Assembly: GCF_910592395.1 (NCBI RefSeq)
Contig: NC_088319.1
Location: 5,580,001 to 5,644,000 of the forward strand
DNA length: 64,000 nucleotides
Reading direction: 5' to 3'
DNA from: Lineus longissimus
Lineage: Eukaryota; Nemertea; Pilidiophora; Heteronemertea; Lineidae
Under the pieces are notes generated by a model. The model did not search any database, was not told where the DNA came from, and was given only the letters and a program-made list of their open reading frames with translations. The stretch's first letter is position 1. Every line of letters starts with the position of its first letter. Positions 1-10,087 of this stretch are shown piece after piece. A program made the position numbers and the translations under genes.

Positions 1-471
1 ATTCCTGGCAACACCTATCTAGAAACGCTGGTCGTTGCGTTTCATCTTTTCATTGGGTCGCTGCTTCCACTGAGTATCATTGTCGTCTGTAATATCTGGA
101 TAGTCAGAACACTAAAAAGCTCCATGGTCGAGATGGCGGATCGAAATGGCGGACTTAAATCTCGCGAGAAAGATACGAGATATATAACCCGGATGTTGAA
201 TGTTGTCTGCGTTGCACACGTGATTACGTCAATGCCATACAGGCTAACTTTCGTTGTAATTGACGGAATTCCTGAACTTCGTGAACTTTTTGATTTGAGT
301 TTGCCATATTGGAATCTCCGTTATACCGCCCTAGCTTGGATCATGGTCAATCTCTCGCACTTGAACTACACCATAAACTTCTACCTCTACTGTGTCGCGG
401 GAGGGGCCAGGTACAGAAATGACGTGAGGAGAATATTTCGTAAATACTTGCTGTTGAGGCAAAGACAATAA
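1..471 (+). CDS. Class A GPCR copy A, last exon only (partial)
   Basis: The frame is open from base 1 to the TAA at 469-471 (156 codons). It matches exon 3 of the three complete paralogues downstream, so the window starts about 30 nt inside that exon. It encodes TM5 (near LPLSIIVVCNIWI), a charged third intracellular loop with KSREKDTRYITRM, TM6 with SMPYRL, and TM7 with NFYLYC where NPxxY is expected. By family logic it is a plasma-membrane, G-protein-coupled peptide-type receptor. No ligand can be inferred. It differs from copy B at only a few positions (for example AH for AY before TM6, SH for WH before TM7). Exons 1-2 lie left of the window. The 3' flank (472-534) matches the flank of copy B up to the point where the Gypsy element begins. 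Confidence 0.85.
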   Translation: MPGNTYLETLVVAFHLFIGSLLPLSIIVVCNIWIVRTLKSSMVEMADRNGGLKSREKDTRYITRMLNVVCVAHVITSMPYRLTFVVIDGIPELRELFDLSLPYWNLRYTALAWIMVNLSHLNYTINFYLYCVAGGARYRNDVRRIFRKYLLLRQRQ

Positions 472-534
472 AGGGTGTTATACAGCTTAATGCCATCAAA
501 CTATGCAATAGTATACACTGATGTGCCTGCATTG

Positions 535-770
535 TGTGAAACACAGCTCCTCGGTGTTTCATTAGGAATAACACGGAATGCTCACCTAAATAATAACCAC
601 CTTTATTCGACGCAATTACCAGAGACTCAACATACACAACCTCTTCCTCATCACCTCCGGTCTCTCTATACAGTTTTGGGGAGATGGCACGGTGACCCAC
701 CGGACCACTGACTAGCGGCGCTGCCCGGCCGAAGCTTCGCGCATTGACCTTGGTCCAGCAGATCACCACA
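535..770 (-). repeat. Gypsy-1 left LTR (3' LTR of the minus-strand element)
   Basis: This 236-bp repeat starts TGTGAAACAC and ends ATCACCACA. It aligns with 8930-9289 along its length apart from the 118-bp MITE inserted in that copy. A minus-strand open frame over this LTR (347-811) and a matching one at 9018-9227 are repeat read-through, not genes. Confidence 0.88.
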
Positions 771-1293
771 CTATCCCCACCAAAATTGTTCAACCTCACA
801 GAGTTGAACACATATATACATGTAGTACAAAATAATGGCAGTGGGCCTAGGCCTTAACTCCAAATCATATGGGTTCACACTAATTCAGAACTCTTAATAA
901 AATATACACTATGAGTACAGTTAAGTCCACATCAACATCAATAAAACACAGGTGCAGCCTCCACGGTACCGCAGCAATGCACCACATAAGAATACAAATC
1001 AGGCATAGTGGCCTACACGACATGATATGAATGAACACTCAATATATAATGATAAACACTTAGCAAATTCAAAATATTTAAGTTCAGAAGAGAATAACCA
1101 TATGACTTGGAACAACACAGTCAAGTAATTCCAAGTCAAGTCAGAAAACACAAAATTCAGCAGAACTGTTACATGATTTCCGCCGATGTACATGTAGTGG
1201 ATGGCACAAGAGTGAGTGAGTCGAAAGCAACCATGAACACCAGGTCAGTGCGACATGGTCCCCCCACTCCCTACAGAGCGCTAGGAGAGGGTT

Positions 1294-1935
1294 TCAGTCC
1301 CGGCTGTGGACGAACTCAATCAGCGTCAGCGCAACCTCCTTCTTCGCCTCCACACTATAGTGGAACTCATCCCGATCGAATTCTGGTTGGGCAGTGATGG
1401 CTGGATGGGGAATTGAGATGAACCCAACCCTCTCCATCATTCGGCAGAACCTGTTGACGTTGTTCTGCTAGTGCTGCTTTGCTGCAGGTCGCCGGGATAC
1501 TGGTGGTACCAAGTGATACAGGCGGGACATCGGGCAATGATTGTGAAGCCACCGGTGTACCGCACCCATGTCCTCCTCAGGCTCCCCGTAATAGTTACTC
1601 TGATTTAGCCCGTGGTTCAACACAATATCACTTATCCTTAGACGCGGCCGCACATTTTCGAGCATGACCCGCAACTCCTCGGACCTCTGGCCGGTATAGG
1701 CCGTCGGAAAAAGGTGCGAGGTTGGTTTCAGTCTGAGACACATTGAATCGGAAAGTAAGAGGATTGGCCTCCTGTTCATACCATTTAAACCTCGAATCTT
1801 CACGATCAGCCTTTGCGAAAATCTCCTTATGTCTATGAGCTCCTGACCACCAACATGCAAAGCTCTAACGAATATCTCCAGATCCGACAGCATGGTCAGC
1901 AGGTGGTTTTCACTGATCTCCCATTGTGGCGTCAT
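1294..1935 (-). pseudogene. SGNH/GDSL hydrolase-like extra ORF of Gypsy-1
   Basis: The frame reads from the ATG at 1935 to a TGA at 1294-1296 with one in-frame TAG at 1468-1470, giving about 213 codons. Block I resembles the GDS motif (LLLSDSM). Block III has the G-x-N spacing (ISDIVLNHGLNQ). The C-terminal part has FDRDEFHYS, which fits the D-x-x-H block that supplies catalytic Asp and His in SGNH esterases. Ser, Gly, Asn, Asp and His positions are thus all present, but the block I Gly is Ser. It lies downstream of pol in the same orientation and inside the LTRs, so it was probably a third frame of the retroelement. Another open stretch (1910-2104, different frame) overlaps its start and may be its N-terminal part after a frameshift. 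The alternative is a host fragment captured by, or inserted into, the element. Family assignment is by motif only. Confidence 0.5.
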
Positions 1936-2104
1936 CTGGCGGTGTAAGTGTCGGGATTACCGCTGAAGTCAAGGCAGTCGAAACATCAAACAAGAATTGG
2001 TTGCAGGCCGCAACCACGTCTGCGGCAAAAGAAACGTTGAACCTCTTCCGTTCTTTTAATCGTAGTCTGCTATAACAAACATCAAATAGCGCGTTTTTAT
2101 TGTA

Positions 2105-3257
2105 GGCCGTAGTGGAAATAGATGCCGATTTATGTTCAAGAACATAATTATTTTTTGTTCTGGAACATAATTTGACCAATAGGAGAACAGGAATATTGTT
2201 CTAGACCGTTAATCAACCAATCACTGACCAGGAATAATGGTCTCGGACATAAATCAGTCAATCACAGTACAGGCATTCTGTTCTAGACCATTAATCGACC
2301 AATCGCTGGCCAGGAATAATGGTCTAGACAATTAATCAGGCAATTGCAACCATCGTTTCAAATATTCAAAATTAACGTCATCTTCGCATAGTTTCGACAA
2401 TTTCCGGACGGCCGAAAGATCGTGTCATCAACGGCCAGTTTGGAATTGATCTAGGGGGCTTACCAGTAAAATAGATTTAGTGCTGAATCTGACACCCAAT
2501 ACCCTTACTGTACATTAGTCACATGAGGATGGCCAATTTAACAGCCCTCCCCCTCCTGCCTCCTATAGTCCCCTTTTACTGTTTACAAAGTTTTAGCCAT
2601 CCTGAACCTATTAAACCCAGCTTGGGGTTTAGATCTTGATATAAGATGTAAAAACCTTGGCGGTCAAGATGCTACAGGTCCTGAGAAGCAATAAACAATC
2701 AAAGACATTTGTGAATGACTCTATGATTTGAGGGACTATCTTTTACTTCACACCACCGATGCGCTATGTGCACAATGTGCAGCTAATGTACGCCGTAGTC
2801 ATCCCTATCTATTAATAGACTTCTGCCCCAGTGACGTATTTACGACAAATCCCAAAACGAGGCCGTACCACAGAATTGGTGGACCAAATATGATCAGCCA
2901 ACAAGCGGTATTGATGTGGAATAAAATAGTTGTTAGAGTCGTCGTAAAATAAACTAAGCAACCGCCAAACTTTTCCAGCGGACGGGAAATACAAAATGCT
3001 TGATACGATGGTTGCGATTGGCTGATTTATGTTCTACACCATTATTCCTATTCAGCGATCGGTCGATTAATGGTCTAGAACTGAATTCCTGTATTGTGAT
3101 TGGCTGTTTTATGTTCTAGACCATTATTCCTGGCCAATGACTAGTTGATTAACGGTCTAGAACAATATTCCTGTTCTCCTATTGGTCAAATTATGTTCTA
3201 AAACACAAATAATTATGTTGTAGAACATAAATTGCCATTTATGTGTCCACTACGGCC
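2105..3257. mobile_element. Non-autonomous DNA transposon with about 240-bp TIRs, nested in Gypsy-1
   Basis: Bases 2105-2355 are the imperfect inverted complement of about 3009-3257. The outer ends share GGCCGTAGTGGA. Each arm holds repeated sub-motifs such as TTCTAGACCATTAAT and CCAGGAATAATGGTCTAGA, partly in opposite orientations, so the arms can form several hairpins. The roughly 650-bp core has no convincing coding frame. It sits between the end of Gypsy-1 pol and the SGNH-like frame. I could not define a target duplication, so the exact ends and superfamily are open. Confidence 0.65.
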
Positions 3258-3295
3258 GACGTGTACGCGCATTGTCACCGGACAGCTTGGCTACA

Positions 3296-6200
3296 TCATC
3301 AGAGGATACGACCTCTGGGGCGCCCAGAGCAGCTTCCCCAAATTTTGGGGGAGCTGCATGGGGCAGCATCGCCAGAAGCATCGCTCTCGGTCGCTGTCCT
3401 ATCCTTCAAAGCATCAGCACTGGTGCCACTCTGGTCGATCTCAGCCTCACCAGCTTCTCCAATCATTTCACGTTCATCGCTGGGGGCATTCTCAGCAATC
3501 TCCTGACTCACTGTTGGTGTTTCTACCATCAGTTCCCGGGTGAAGTACTTCTTCAACTTGTTTAAATGAACTACATTCCGTTTTGGTCTTCTCCCTTCCT
3601 CAGGAATTATTTCGTAATTCACCTCTGACAATTATCGCAGTTCATTGAAGGGTCCTTTCCATCGCCTATGTAATTTTGGTACTTCACCTGGTTTGATATG
3701 ATGATTCCGGAGCATCATTAAGTCACCTGACTGGAATGTGGCAATCTTGGTCTTAGTGTCATAGTGATTTCGCTGCCGCCTCTGCGCCATTTTGAGGTTA
3801 TCCCGTGCTCTTCGGTAGACGCCTCCAGTTTTTGTCTGAGGTCAGTCACATTGGTAGTTGATACAGGTTTCTCTAACCCCTCAGTGCTAATCATCACATC
3901 CAACGGGATGGTCATCTCTTCTCCGAAAGTCATGGTAAAGGTGTCTCGTCCGTTGATTCTTGGACACTAGAGCGAAAGGCCATCAAACAGGCAGGAAGAT
4001 GGCAGTCCCAATCACGACCCTCATCATTAACGATTGTGGACAGCATGTCCTATAGCGTGCCATTCATATTCTCAACTTGACCATTACACTGTGGGTGATA
4101 GGCCGTTGTTCGGGTCTTCTGGATATTGAGGAGTTTACACATCTCTTTGAAGACAGCTGATTCAAACTGACTCCTTTGGTCAGTGTGAATATTCTCAGGC
4201 ACGCCAAAATCGGCAAACATAGTCATTCACTAGGATCCGCGCTAAAGTTATGGTCTTTGAACGTTTCATAGCCCAGGCTTCTGGCCACTTCGTGAAGGCA
4301 TCTTGTGCTACAAGGATGAATCGATGACTTCGTCGCGATGGCATTGATGGGGCCAATGAAGTCCAGGTGCAGTCGTTGATTTCTCCGCCCGACAGGAATA
4401 CTTTGCAAGAGTCCACGGTTATACTTGCCCGCTTTGCATTCTTGGCACCTTCGGCAAGAGCGGACGAAATCCCTCATGTGACGCTTGAGTCCTGGTCGCC
4501 AACAAATTCAGTATTCTTGATGCCCAAATGGCCACCGGCGAATCCTTCATGCACATCCATCAAAATCGGTGTAACTGCACCCTTCCGCAATACTACTCGC
4601 TTCTCGTCCCTGTTCCCCAGGGCAGAGGTTGACTTTAGGTACATGATACCGTCATTGATAACTAGCTGCTCGAACTGTGCCCATAAGGCACGCCGTAGTC
4701 TACTGCATCCTTGGAGGGTCCTCTGACTAGGCTTCTCATTAGAAGTTGACAAGTGTTCATACGCAGGTCCTATGTCCTCGTCATCCTGCTGAGCTTTGGT
4801 GATTTCTTCTTTTGACAGCCGGTGAAGGAGCCCGTCTGCAGTTGTTCTCTCGTCTGTTTCGGTTTTGGACGATTCGGTGACTTCCGCGTGGCTGGCCTCG
4901 GAGTAGTGGCATTGACTGTTGCTCCTTTTCTTGGTCCGGCTGTTTGACATCTGTTTGACCACAAAAGGGGCAGTCCCCATGCTTCCGGTTTCGTTTGGGC
5001 CGCCTTGAGAGGGCATCAGCGTTTCCATGTTTGACTCCAGGTCGATGCTCAAATACGTAATCAAACTCAGCGAGCCTCTCTAGCCAACGGGCGACTTGTC
5101 CAGATGGTTCCTTGAAATTTAGGAGCCACCTGACCGTCATATTATCAGTCCTAACTCGAAATTGTCTGCCCAGCAGGAAGTACGGAAATGCTCGGCGAAG
5201 GTGACCAGTGCAAGCATTTCTCTCCGAGTGGTACAGTAGTTGGTTTCCCCGCCTTGAAAGGACTTGCTTCCATAGGCTATGACCCGTTCTGAGCCATCTT
5301 CTTGTTTCTGTGACAGCACAGCTCCCATCGCGATGTCACTGGCTTCGGTGTCAAGGACAAAATCTCCAACTTTTTCACTGAAGTCTGGGTAGGCCAGGAC
5401 CGGCGCGGACACTAACTTTTTCTTCATAAGGTTGAACGCCTGCTCACAATGCTCTGACCAGACGAATGGCACCTCCTTCCGGGTAAGACGATGCAGTGGA
5501 GCGGCAATGTTGGCAAACTCAGGAACAAACCTTTCATAATATGTCGCTAGCCCAATAAAGGAGCGGACCTCTGACATGTTCGGTGGAGTGGGCCAATCGG
5601 CCACCTTTCTGACCTTCTCCTCATCCGCGTTAATCCCGTCTGCCGTCACTTTGTGGCCAAGAAAATTTCACGAGGGATCGAAATAACTTGCACTTTGAAG
5701 GCTTCAGCTTTAGGTTAGCTTGCTCTAGGCGAGTGAATGCCTCCTCCAGCTCAGCGATATGTCCCTCGAACGTCGCAGAATGGACGATTATATCGTCCAG
5801 GTAGACAAGGCAATACTCTAGGCCCCCTAAGACAATATTCATTAGCCTGATGAAGGTAGCAGGAGCTCCGATCAGACCAAAGGGCATTACACGCCATTCA
5901 TACTGCTTGGTGCCTGAAATAAACGACGTCTTGGCTCGATCTTCAGGTGCTACACCCACCTGCCAGTAGCCACTGGCACAATCCAGGCATGAGAAGTACC
6001 TTGGACCTGAAAGCTTGCTGAGGGTTTCGTCAATTCTGGGCAATGGTTGGGCTGACTTGACAGAGCAGGAATTCAGCTTTCGTTATTCAACACACAGACG
6101 GAATGAGCCATCGTGTTTCCGGGCCAGTACTATTGGGGAACCCCAAGGCCCCTGTCCTTCCTGAACTAGGTCGTGATCCATCAGCTTCTTTATCGTCTTG

Positions 6201-6358
6201 TCCAGAAACTGCTGTCGATGGGGCAGCTGACATCTTGGATGTTGTTTTATCGGGCGGGCATCACCAGTTTCATTTGTATGCTGAATCACCTGGGTCTGGC
6301 CGATATCGAAATCGTTCATTGAAAACACATACTGATGTCGTGCAATTAAACCAACCAC
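3296..6358 (-). pseudogene. Gypsy-1 pol (RT, RNase H, integrase), multiply broken
   Basis: Read on the minus strand. 6358-6083 carries the RT N-terminus (GSPIVLARKHDGSFRLCV). 6043-5630 carries the RT core with FSCLDCASGYWQ and the catalytic YLDDI. 5649-5137 carries the RT thumb/connection and RNase H-like region (PPNMSEVRSFIGLATYY, then a TEASD motif). 5064-4474 includes the integrase HHCC part (MDVHEGFAGGHLG), continued by CRRCQEC at 4477-4223. The first catalytic Asp is in LHLDFIGP, and the second lies near 4170 (HTDQRSQFES). The C-terminal tail ends at a TGA at 3296-3298. At least six changes of frame or stops separate these pieces. Protease is not recognisable between 6,400 and 6,900. Confidence 0.85.
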
Positions 6359-6915
6359 TGCAGCCGTTTGTTTCTCTGCAAGATCCAGCTCACTGAGTTC
6401 CAGCTTCTCAAGCAGTGCCGCTCCTTATCTTCTTCGGATCTGTCGTTCCCTGGAGCCGATGGTGGTTCTTGCTCAGACCTGGGTGCACTGCCGCTGAAGA
6501 TGTTCAGACTTGAGTCTCTTGGGTGGTCTCACTCGGGTTCGTGTCTTGCTCTGAGGACAGTGTTCCCTCAGCCGATCCTATCTCAGCAGCAGGATGGAAC
6601 CAACCGATTGTTCTTCCAGGCCTGATAAACACAGGCTTATCCGTAAAGTCAGCCACTCTCACTGGAACTTAGGTTAGGGGTCCAATTTGAAGGTGATGTT
6701 GTTACCTTCTCGGGCTTGTCCAGAGCGGTGAACGACTGAGTACCAGAGATAACTAGAGCAGAGTCTCCAGTACTCTCCCCTCCCTTACTAAAATTGTTGT
6801 CATCCAGCGGGGCCATCGTGGACTCCCCTCACTCCGAGTTACAATATTGGCTCAGCAGGCTGGGGAATGTAACCAAAACTGGGCATGTCTAGAGCAGAGC
6901 CCGTCTCCGTGGTAT

Positions 6916-8458
6916 TTAGAGCAAAATCCCGGAAACCTGGTTGGACATCCCCTTGCCAAACTGAAGCTGGAGCTGCTGACGGTTGTTGAAGAACCGTCTG
7001 TCCCCGCGACGACCACGTCTTTGAGTTTCCCCGGTCCTTGTTCTTGGGGCAAGATCCATATGCATATGCCCTGTGCCTTCACAGGTATAACACGTGATGC
7101 TTGGGCACCGACTAGCCTGGAGCCCGGCCTGCTTACAATTCCAGCAGATCCCTGGTTCACGCAAGTCATGGCCACCTTCAGGGCCACCAGACTTTTCTAA
7201 CTTTCTAATTCGGGTGTCCATTTTCTGTAGAGGATCCGGGACCTGACTCATTTCTAATGACTCGGCAGCAGGTGAGGTGGCCCCAGTGGTTGCACTGGCT
7301 ACATTGGGCTTGGCTGTGCTACTTGATGTCTTGGCATTCTCCTGGTGTCGCACTCCCTGCTTCAGGAGGAGTTGAACCGATTCAAGCTGGCGAATCTTCC
7401 AGATGGCCTCATCAATGGTCTTGGGCGAGCTCATGAGTAGCTGTTGCTTCACTTGGTCAGCGGCTCTCACCCCAGAAAGGAATTGATCAATGGCCATTCC
7501 CCGCTGCAATTCCCAACCACTATCGGGGTAGTCCTTCAAGGCTAGTTGCAATAGAGCATCCGAGAAAGCATCATATATCTCTGACCCACCTTGGGTACGA
7601 GCTCGGAGTTGCAACTTATAATCTTCCTTTCTTGCGTTGTGGAAGCGCCGCTCAAGGGCAGCGCAGAACTCATCAAACGGGAATGTTGGTGAAAGGTGGA
7701 GATTCGCCACGGCAACATAGGCCTGGTGGTCAAACCTTGAAAGTATTTGCAGCATCCGGTCCCCAACTTTGATTTTAGTTAGATCAGCAAAGGTATTGAA
7801 CCTCTCTAACCAAATTATGAAATTTTGATTTACCATGAAGTTCTTAGATGCCTGTGCTTTGGCAGTAGGTTAAGAGTGCGACACAGGTAAGGGGTCCTCT
7901 GCTTCAATGTGTCAATAGAATCCAAGAAGGATGAAATTAGATCAGCGTCCCCTACGCTTTGATTCGCCATTGGTCCAGGTGGGGTCAATACTCAGGTCGA
8001 GGGGTGCTGCTTGCGATGGTGGTTGGCATCCTTGGTGGTGCACCATGCACTACTTGCCCAGTCTTGCTGGTCATAGGGTTGACTTTGGGTCCCGGTCCAG
8101 GATTCCCAACCATTGTAGCCGTACCAGGTGTTACCGGTGACAGGTGCAAGGTTCGGGCACCTCCACCCTGATTCTGACGCACTGGTTGTCTTCGGTATGG
8201 ATTGTGGCCTGAGAGTCCCTGAGGCGCTGTAGAATGATTCAACGGCGGGCGCAGTGGTGTCGCCACTGCTGGGTTTTGTCGGGCCTGTCCCGGAGTCCGT
8301 TCATTTTCAATCTGTATGTTGGCCATATTCACAAGATTCCGATTTTCAGTATACCATAGGCTCCAGAATGCCACTAAAAAACACAACACAGCCCTGTCAC
8401 AGCAATTAGCAATCTTCTGGTAAGGTAATCTTATCCGTACTTTCTGCACATACAGCAC
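6916..8458 (-). pseudogene. Gypsy-1 gag, two frames
   Basis: The N-terminal part (8458-7985) is Pro/Gln/Asn-rich and begins at about MANIQIENER. After a frame change the capsid-like part runs 7836-6916 (WLERFNTFADLTK onward, 306 codons). Near its end there is one degenerate zinc knuckle (CWNCKQAGLQASRC) and a partial second (CYTCEGTGHMH), followed by a basic stretch, as in Gypsy nucleocapsids. The frame change between 7836 and 7985 means no full-length Gag is encoded. Confidence 0.75.
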
Positions 8459-8929
8459 ACTAGGACAGGTTCACTTTATTCCCAACCAGTCAGGCCTCTT
8501 ATTTCATCACAACCATCACAGTACCCATGATACTCTGGAGAAATGTGCTACAGATCATGATACCAGAAATCAAGCATATAGAGCATTAGTACAATCCCTC
8601 TCCACCAAACAAAGATGAGTGCATCAGTGTACTGCAATGCGTGAGACTTGTTTTCACAGAAGTCGAAAATCGCAGGCCTAACAGGTTTGACGTCATAGAC
8701 ACGAGCCTAACACCTCCCAAATACTTACAATTATTACAATTCAGGCCTTTACAGGTTACAAATCCAGTGTAGAAGTGCTGAAGCTCGACTTGGCAGTACC
8801 CAAAACTCGTGGCCAGATTTTGCGTTGCTTGAGACTATACAAAATTTCAGCGGGCATCGTGATATTCTTCGTAAAATCTTGCAATTTTCGGGGCATGAGG
8901 CATCTAATACCCGAAAACGCTGCCACTAA

Positions 8930-9289
8930 TGTGAAGCACGGCTCCTCGGTGTTTAATTAGTAATAGGGAGGTTTCGCAACCGCCCGGTTAGGCCCTTCGA
9001 CGACGTTTATCTATTGTTCAGGTAAACTCACACAATAGATAAACGTCGTCGTAGGGCCTAGACGGGTGGTTGCGAAACCTCACTAATAACTCGGAATGCT
9101 CACCTTCATAATAACCACCTTTATTCAACACAATTACCAGGGACTCTACACACACAGCCTCTTCCTCATCACCTCCGGTCTCTCTATACAATTTTTGGGG
9201 AGATGGCACGGTGACCCACCGGACCACGGATTAGGGGCGCCGCCCAGCCGAAGCTTCGCGCACTGACCTTGGCCAAGCAGATCACCACA
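8930..9289 (-). repeat. Gypsy-1 right LTR (5' LTR of the minus-strand element), interrupted
   Basis: It starts TGTGAAGCACGG and ends ATCACCACA. It matches the left LTR except for the MITE at 8966-9083. Without that insertion and its 5-bp duplication it is about 237 bp, the same length as the left copy. Confidence 0.88.
8966..9083. mobile_element. 118-bp palindromic MITE inside the Gypsy-1 LTR
   Basis: The two halves are inverted copies. Each starts with GAGGTTTCGCAACC and continues through TAGGCCCT and ACGACGTTTATCTATTGT with a few mismatches. It is flanked by TAATA on both sides (8961-8965 and 9084-9088). The other LTR of the same element lacks it, which proves it is an insertion younger than the Gypsy element. 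Confidence 0.85.
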
Positions 9290-10087
9290 CTTGTATAGCT
9301 CTACGAGTATTGCCAGTACCGAAACTTGGCACTACTTAATTGACATAATTATTAGCAGCCCTCTCTAAATATGGTATTGTCAAAAGGATTTCGAAGTTCT
9401 GTATATCGGAAACATAGTCCAAATCATGGAGCTTAGTTAAAACCAAGGCACATTTGCTGTATGAAAAGCGTACCTAATACTTTTCATGTTACACTTTGCT
9501 TATAAAAGAAAATCTCTATTTCATGGACATCGTTCATATTTCGCGCACGAAACATAGTGGGATCCAATGTCAGCAGGCGAGTCAAGTTATGTTAAGTAAT
9601 CACCATTTTCTTCAAATTCATTGATCTTTCGAGACCATTGCGACTATATTAAAGTACTGGCATTCTGGCGGGATACTAGCTTCGTGTTGTGAAATGCGTT
9701 CCGCAGGTACGGTAGTCGATGAATCCAGCAGCTGCAATCAGTCCATCACAATACTGTGCCCACATTTGTCTAACGTTCACTGTCAGACGGTGACTGAAGC
9801 CGGTGTTATCCTGAATTGTTGGTGACTCTCATTGACCTGTGAAAAGTCTGGACAAAGGCTTCGACGAGTCCTCAAGGATTTGCCCAGTTTTCAGACACGT
9901 TTTCTTGTGTCGGCTGATCGAAACCGATCTGTGGGCTGGGCCGAGTTATTGGACTTATCAATGCAGTAAATCACATTCATTGAGTTTGCATAAGTTAACG
10001 TGGTTTCAGCTTCCCGTGTGAATTTAATAGCCAGCTTTGGAAAATTGTAAATTTAATGAACATGATGCAGCGTACAGTCAAGGAGTA
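9290..10087 (+). other. 5' flank of receptor copy B, duplicated upstream of copy C
   Basis: This stretch is nearly collinear with 15,869-16,662, with small indels. The receptor duplication therefore included about 0.8 kb of upstream sequence, presumably with the promoter. I see no convincing TATA box. Short open frames here are not conserved in coding phase between the two copies. Confidence 0.7.

Larger units (their letters stand above)
535..9289 (-). mobile_element. Ty3/Gypsy LTR retrotransposon Gypsy-1, degraded
   Basis: Two long terminal repeats in the same orientation (535-770 and 8930-9289) begin TGTGAA and end ACCACA. Between them, on the minus strand in Gypsy order, lie gag, RT, RNase H, integrase and an extra SGNH-like frame. 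The spacer between copies B and C reads straight through the homologous site (GATGTGCCTGGCTTGTACAG), which confirms insertion after base 534. The flanking ATTG (531-534) and CTTG (9290-9293) are a slightly decayed target duplication. A G-rich stretch next to the left LTR (about 771-785, read on the minus strand) fits a polypurine tract. A TGGCAGCG word about 4 nt inside the right LTR could be a primer-binding site. The frames are broken many times, so it is an old copy. It contains a long-TIR element (2105-3257) and a 118-bp MITE inside one LTR. Confidence 0.9.

Noticed and set aside
347-811. 154-codon minus-strand open frame, with a similar frame at 9018-9227
   Set aside because: Both lie across copies of the Gypsy-1 LTR. 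The likeness comes from the repeat, not a conserved protein.
3232-3565. Three overlapping plus-strand frames
   Set aside because: Antisense shadows of the Gypsy-1 integrase tail.
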